Positions 34,823 through 37,998 of a stretch of 37,998 bases of DNA are shown piece by piece. Origin of the DNA: a virus; IMG/VR virus record IMGVR_UViG_3300010883_000128, positions 1 through 37,998 of that record. One strand, 5' to 3'. The notes under the pieces are model-generated. The model did not search any database, had not been told where the DNA came from, and saw nothing but the letters and a program-made list of their open reading frames with translations. A program made the translations under genes and the position numbers. Every line of letters starts with the position of its first letter. Position 1 is the stretch's first letter.

Positions 34823-35333
34823 TCCAGACTATTACTTTATTTACGTTAATATTTGCTTTCTTTAATAATTCTATTCCTTTAGTATCTCTATATTCCTCGC
34901 TATAGAATACATTTTTTATTCCTGACTGTATAATCAATTTAGAACACTGGTAACATGGACTCATCGTTACGTATAAATCTGCACCATCTGAACTCATAGT
35001 ACTTTTTGCTAATTTAGCAAGTGCGTTAGACTCCGCATGTAGAACTTCAGGTTTTGTAGTAGTAGTTTCTTTAGTACAACAACCATTTTCACAATCAAAT
35101 CCGTGTTCTTCTATTAAATCCATTGCAATATCTGGATTTTCATAATACACGGTTTCTGTTTTAACCTCTTCACATGCGTTATTAAACCCATGAGGTGTTC
35201 CATTGTATCCGAATGAAACAACTTGCTCATCCTTTACAATAACGCTGCCAACTTTCTTACGTTCAGCATAACTAAGCTTTGCAAATTGATAAGCAACTTG
35301 CATGTATATTTTCTCTATTGGTATTCTTGGCAT
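34812..35333 (-). CDS. Deoxycytidylate (dCMP) deaminase
   Basis: A 173-residue zinc-dependent dCMP deaminase, which converts dCMP to dUMP, the precursor of dTMP; phages carry it to balance nucleotides for AT-rich DNA. The catalytic motif HAE (H99, A100, E101) and the second zinc motif PCYQC (126-130, with C127 and C130) are intact. GSVIVKDEQVVSFGYNGTPHGF (29-50) is the conserved substrate-binding start. Between the two halves there is an insert with C54, C81, C85 and C86, as expected for the extra zinc site of T4-type enzymes. The length is close to T4 Cd (193 residues). A strong intrinsic terminator lies directly upstream, so it may have its own promoter or depend on read-through. Well supported. 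Confidence 0.93.
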   Translation of the reverse strand: MPRIPIEKIYMQVAYQFAKLSYAERKKVGSVIVKDEQVVSFGYNGTPHGFNNACEEVKTETVYYENPDIAMDLIEEHGFDCENGCCTKETTTTKPEVLHAESNALAKLAKSTMSSDGADLYVTMSPCYQCSKLIIQSGIKNVFYSEEYRDTKGIELLKKANINVNKVIVWNEF

Positions 35334-35334
35334 A

Positions 35335-35366
35335 ATAAAAAAGTCTCTATAGTTATATAGAGACTT
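35335..35366 (-). terminator. Rho-independent terminator before the dCMP deaminase gene
   Basis: AAGTCTCTATA and TATAGAGACTT form a perfect eleven-pair stem with a four-base loop. On the minus strand the stem is followed by six T. It ends only two bases before the deaminase start codon, so the gene must be read from RNA passing through it or from a promoter inside it. Confidence 0.85.
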
Positions 35367-35393
35367 CTTGTATTGTTTATGTAAAAATTGATG

Positions 35394-35771
35394 TTATTCT
35401 TCTTCCTCTCCGGATTTATACATCTCTATAACTTCGTTAAGTTTCTTAGAGAATTCATCTCCAATTCCTCTAACTGCTGCCTCGTATTGTTCTTCTGTAT
35501 GGTCACAAGATTCCTTCAATGCATCTGCCGTAAGAACAGCAAGTAAAGCCGCATTTTCTTTCATATATGATTCTTCAGTATGTTCGTCATGTACGTCTGC
35601 TGCCCATTCTTTAGCCTCATATACTGCAGCTTCTTTATAAATTTCATTAAGCTTGTCAGCTACCTTATATTTATCTTCTGTAGAAACTGAATCGCCTGAT
35701 GTAGTTTCTTCAGAATCCTCTTCGTTTATAAACAAGTCGAAAGATTTCATTTTGTTAATTTGATTACTCAT
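35394..35771 (-). CDS. Acidic helical protein with capsid-targeting-like N-terminus
   Basis: A 125-residue very acidic protein. After a seven-residue lead, or from an alternative ATG at 35750, it reads MKSFDLFINE followed by EDSEETTSGD. This resembles the T4 capsid-targeting sequence (MKTYQEFIAE in internal protein III), and INE then E fits the I-x-E cleavage site of the T4-type prohead protease. The remainder is helical and Glu/Ala-rich (KLNEIYKEAAVYEAKEWAAD, FSKKLNEVIEMYKSGEEEE), like core or internal head proteins. No enzyme motif. It is followed by a strong terminator. Prediction: packaged in the prohead core and trimmed. It could instead be a non-virion protein with a chance N-terminus. 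Confidence 0.65.
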   Translation of the reverse strand: MSNQINKMKSFDLFINEEDSEETTSGDSVSTEDKYKVADKLNEIYKEAAVYEAKEWAADVHDEHTEESYMKENAALLAVLTADALKESCDHTEEQYEAAVRGIGDEFSKKLNEVIEMYKSGEEEE

Positions 35772-35791
35772 AATTTCTTTTATTTTATTTA

Positions 35792-35802
35792 GGTTATATA
35801 TC
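35792..35802 (-). promoter_or_regulatory. Candidate promoter box GATATATAACC
   Basis: The minus strand reads AAAGATATATAACC, ending 20 bases before the ATG at 35771, in a 32-base gap after the hydrolase-fusion gene. Together with the terminator 3' of the acidic gene it could delimit a one-gene unit. Confidence 0.35.
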
Positions 35803-35803
35803 T

Positions 35804-36649
35804 TTATTCCTCCTGTATCTTTTTAGAAGTTCGTATAGCCCAATCTACTCCTTCATCTCCTCCCCAAGTAAGCCACGCAACATATCCGTTATCTTTCCAT
35901 GGAGTATCTTTATATTCTGAATTTATTTTACTATTCTTTCTATGTCTATTAAATGCAGACATTCGCTTAACGGTATCTGCACTTAGGTTTTCTCCTTTCG
36001 CAAGTTGATGAGCTCTAGCCCAACCAACTCTAGTTGCTGCAGTTACTTCATCACGACCATGCTCCTCTTTCCAGTCAATTGCTTTTTTAGCATTTTTCTT
36101 AGCAGCTTCTGGATAGTCAGAATATGTATCTTCTTCGAATATTTTATTTTCGTGGAATGAATTAAATGAATGTACCCTAGATTCTTTTATTTTAAGAGTT
36201 TCTATGATTGCACTTTTAAAAACTTCGTCTGGAACTCTATGTCCTCCATCATATGTATTATATTTAAAAGAACCTACTCCGCTGTTAGAAAAGTATTTTT
36301 TAATATTAGAACCTTTAATTACGTTATCAGTTCTACCGAGATACACTGTGTTTTTAGTAGCTCCTTTAGGAGATGGTTCTATTTCAGGATCAAATGTTCT
36401 GTCAACTACTGCAGGATTAAACAATAGCGTTGGTATATTTAAATGCTGTCCTATGATATATGCAAAATAACCTCCCATTGAAGATCCTATTATTAAACTA
36501 GAGCCCCTACATCCTTTTAAAACCTCATTGAATATATTGCTATCTGTATATTGTATTTTAGGAACATACGTTTTAAACTTATCATTCAGCCAATCTACTT
36601 TAGGTCCATAATTTGGACTTTCTAATCCGTGTAAGTATGCTACTTTCAT
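35804..36649 (-). CDS. Alpha/beta hydrolase (YqiA-like) fused to a phage C-terminal domain
   Basis: I chose the ATG at 36649 (MKVAYLHGLESPNYGPK), since this is the usual start of YqiA-type esterases and it follows the previous stop directly; an ATG seven codons earlier is possible. Residues 1-155 are a small alpha/beta hydrolase: IGSSMGG (54-60) holds the nucleophile S57, with D108 (GRTDNV) and H137 (GGHRVP) completing the triad. Residues 158-174 (RVHSFNSFHENKIFEED) resemble a capsid-targeting/protease-cleavage segment with IFE then E. Residues about 180-281 carry ATRVGWARAHQLAKGENLSA, TVKRMSAFNRH and VAWLTWGGDEGVDWA, a module that I have met in phage head-protease and capsid-related proteins. 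The fusion is uncommon. Esterase substrate unknown. Confidence 0.75.
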   Translation of the reverse strand: MKVAYLHGLESPNYGPKVDWLNDKFKTYVPKIQYTDSNIFNEVLKGCRGSSLIIGSSMGGYFAYIIGQHLNIPTLLFNPAVVDRTFDPEIEPSPKGATKNTVYLGRTDNVIKGSNIKKYFSNSGVGSFKYNTYDGGHRVPDEVFKSAIIETLKIKESRVHSFNSFHENKIFEEDTYSDYPEAAKKNAKKAIDWKEEHGRDEVTAATRVGWARAHQLAKGENLSADTVKRMSAFNRHRKNSKINSEYKDTPWKDNGYVAWLTWGGDEGVDWAIRTSKKIQEE

Positions 36650-36650
36650 A

Positions 36651-37283
36651 TTATATTTTTGGTTTTCCAATCATTATTTTCTTGTGCTTAGTTCCTCCTA
36701 ATATCCTAGTGTACCATCCATCTCCGCTTCTATTTGGATCTGAAGGGTCTTTACCGTGCCATTCAATATCTTTTCCACTTAGTAATTCCTCAACCTCTTC
36801 TTGATCGTCTATTGAAGGAACTCCATATTTGTCTAACATAATATCTGCTAGCTTTCCACTAACCTCTCCGTAATATCCAGACTTTTTTAATACGGTAGCT
36901 TTATGATTTAGATATTCTCTAGTAGTATCTTTTTGTCCATCGTGTCCAACACCACTAAACTTAACACCATACTTTGTGTTCTGTCCCCATATAATTAAAT
37001 CAAGGTCTGGTGATCCATGAATATCAACACCTTGCCAAAACGTCCAATTTGGATCTGCAAAAACCTGTTCTGGAGATTTAACCTTTGCATGTCCTCCTAG
37101 TGTAGAGTATGCAATTGTAATAAGGTCAAAGAATTCACCTGCTAATTGCGGATGTTTTCTTGGTTTAATCTTCATCCATTTACCCTTTTTAGGTTTTAGT
37201 AATTTACCGCTAACGTCAGCATGTTGAGGACCGAAACTGCCAGCTTCGTCAATAAACTCCTCATATAGTTTTATCTTTTTCAT
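36651..37283 (-). CDS. Conserved-type phage protein with capsid-targeting-like N-terminus (211 aa)
   Basis: I chose the ATG at 37283, since the frame opening at 37307 overlaps the upstream gene and the short form starts MKKIKLYEEFIDEAGSFG. That start closely resembles the T4 capsid-targeting sequence MKTYQEFIAEA, including the I-x-E-A protease site. The body (QLAGEFFDLITIAYSTLGGHA, FWQGVDIHGSPDLDLIIWGQ, YGVKFSGVGHDGQKDTTREY) is a compact mixed alpha/beta domain with several conserved-looking His, Asp and Gly residues (H-G-S-P-D-x-D, G-H-D-G-Q-K-D), which hints at an enzyme or nucleic-acid-acting fold, but I cannot name it. A GATATATAG box lies five bases upstream of the ATG. Likely packaged in the head and perhaps injected with DNA. 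Confidence 0.65.
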   Translation of the reverse strand: MKKIKLYEEFIDEAGSFGPQHADVSGKLLKPKKGKWMKIKPRKHPQLAGEFFDLITIAYSTLGGHAKVKSPEQVFADPNWTFWQGVDIHGSPDLDLIIWGQNTKYGVKFSGVGHDGQKDTTREYLNHKATVLKKSGYYGEVSGKLADIMLDKYGVPSIDDQEEVEELLSGKDIEWHGKDPSDPNRSGDGWYTRILGGTKHKKIMIGKPKI

Positions 37284-37297
37284 ATAACTATATATCT

Positions 37298-37702
37298 TTA
37301 ATTCCAATCCTTTTCAAAAGTATACCAGTGATCAGCGCCTGCGCAATCCCTCATTCCATCTAAGATAATAACATCCATCTCGCTACCACTTAAACTATCT
37401 ACGAATGATTTGATAATACCTTCAAGTAAAAGTAATTCATCGTCTGTCCTACTGAAATTGCTACACATATGGTATGAGATCGCGTTCTTAGTAATTGCTG
37501 AACAGATTCTAGTTGTAATATCTTCGTCGCTATTAAATCTACCGCCTGAATGATATTCTCCTTCTGGAAACATATCAAAGATTTCTTCTTCTGTATGTCT
37601 CATCTTAAATAATGATACTGCAATTTTAATAGTATCTCCTGAGGCATTCTGTGCAGGTTCGTTGTAACTGATTCCGCTACTTATTATATTTTCTACTTTC
37701 AT
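37298..37702 (-). CDS. Unrecognised acidic protein (134 aa)
   Basis: A 134-residue acidic protein (MKVENIISSGISYNEPAQNA) with five Met, several Cys and a negative C-terminal half (DDELLLLEGIIKSFVDSLSG, DVIILDGMRDCAGADHW). Its start codon follows the stop of the previous gene by one base, so the pair is probably coupled. The MFPEGEYHSGGRF segment has no family meaning to me. No signal or membrane segment. Function unknown. Confidence 0.65.
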   Translation of the reverse strand: MKVENIISSGISYNEPAQNASGDTIKIAVSLFKMRHTEEEIFDMFPEGEYHSGGRFNSDEDITTRICSAITKNAISYHMCSNFSRTDDELLLLEGIIKSFVDSLSGSEMDVIILDGMRDCAGADHWYTFEKDWN

Positions 37703-37703
37703 T

Positions 37704-37997
37704 TTAGTTTTTATTTAGATTATTACGATATACTACTGCACAATGAGCTATTCTTTCTAAACGAGCAGATGGGTATGGAATCATGATACGTGCAGTAGAT
37801 TCATAATGCTTTCCCATTACTTTTCGAGTTTTATTTATTTGGTAAATGCTACGAACAAGTCTAGATGTCCAATAGCTTGAACGAGTATACGCTCTACGAA
37901 CATAACCACTTTCATAGCTTAGATAATCGCAATCCGCTAACGGGTCATAGAAACATCTAGTTCCATTATTTGCTTGAGCTGTTGAGGTCTGCTCCAT
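37704..37997 (-). CDS. Unrecognised Tyr/Arg-rich protein, possibly cut at its 5' end
   Basis: A 97-residue frame beginning at an ATG one base from the right edge. The true start may lie outside the window. It is basic and rich in Tyr and Arg (SYESGYVRRAYTRSSYWTSR, RIMIPYPSARLERIAHCAVV), with DPLADCDYL near its start. It is coupled to the following gene by one-base spacing. No family recognised. Confidence 0.5.
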   Translation of the reverse strand: MEQTSTAQANNGTRCFYDPLADCDYLSYESGYVRRAYTRSSYWTSRLVRSIYQINKTRKVMGKHYESTARIMIPYPSARLERIAHCAVVYRNNLNKN

Positions 37998-37998
37998 A

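Noticed and set aside
35341-35366. Hairpin as an operator or a plus-strand terminator
   Set aside because: The T run follows only in the minus direction, where gene transcription runs; no plus-strand gene ends there.
1-37998. tRNA genes, integrase, transposase, toxin-antitoxin or defence genes
   Set aside because: Looked for in gaps and frames; gaps are too short for tRNAs and no such protein motifs were seen.

Overview
The window is a block of a large tailed-phage genome (contractile-tail, T4-like architecture). All supported genes lie on the minus strand, so transcription runs from the right edge to the left edge. Genes are packed with gaps of 0-103 bases and there is no stretch over 300 bases without a gene. 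I see no tRNA, rRNA, CRISPR array, transposase or integrase. The DNA is AT-rich. Starts are generally preceded by A-rich sequence, not a clear Shine-Dalgarno GGAGG, and one gap carries a TAnnTTTG element. Both fit a phage of a Bacteroidota (for example flavobacterial) host, but that host call is an inference.

Right part (about 37998-32354): small genes and auxiliary functions. Three of them (a conserved 211-residue protein, an alpha/beta-hydrolase fusion and an acidic helical protein) carry a segment resembling the T4 capsid-targeting sequence with an I-x-E prohead-protease site, so they may be packaged in the head. A zinc-dependent dCMP deaminase supplies dTMP precursors. Six further small proteins are unrecognised.

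Middle (32314-24401): central hub and spike module. It holds a 571-residue tail-tube/baseplate-junction-type protein, a gp53-like LysM wedge protein, a gp27-like hub with an unusual Glu-Pro rod and Ig-like tail, a 436-residue tail protein, a gp5-like OB-fold spike without a lysozyme domain, and a 518-residue virion protein.

Insert (24343-21751): two genes that do not belong to a baseplate, a four-domain ribosomal-protein-S1-like RNA-binding protein and a putative amidoligase (GCS-like COOH-NH2 ligase) with a pentapeptide-like C-terminal domain. A strong intrinsic terminator and promoter-like boxes separate them.

Left part (21736-1): wedge and periphery. A 268-residue structural protein is followed by gp25-like and gp6-like (BaseplateJ) wedge proteins, a small 90-residue protein, and a 1246-residue gp7-like protein with lectin-like and PKD-like domains. 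Then come a 192-residue fibre-like protein, three large structural proteins (663, 1174 and 1623 residues), two collagen-like tail-collar fibre proteins, and the 5' end of one more gene. Together these would build the baseplate from hub to host-binding fibres. The most unusual content is the S1/amidoligase pair and the predicted capsid-targeted proteins.
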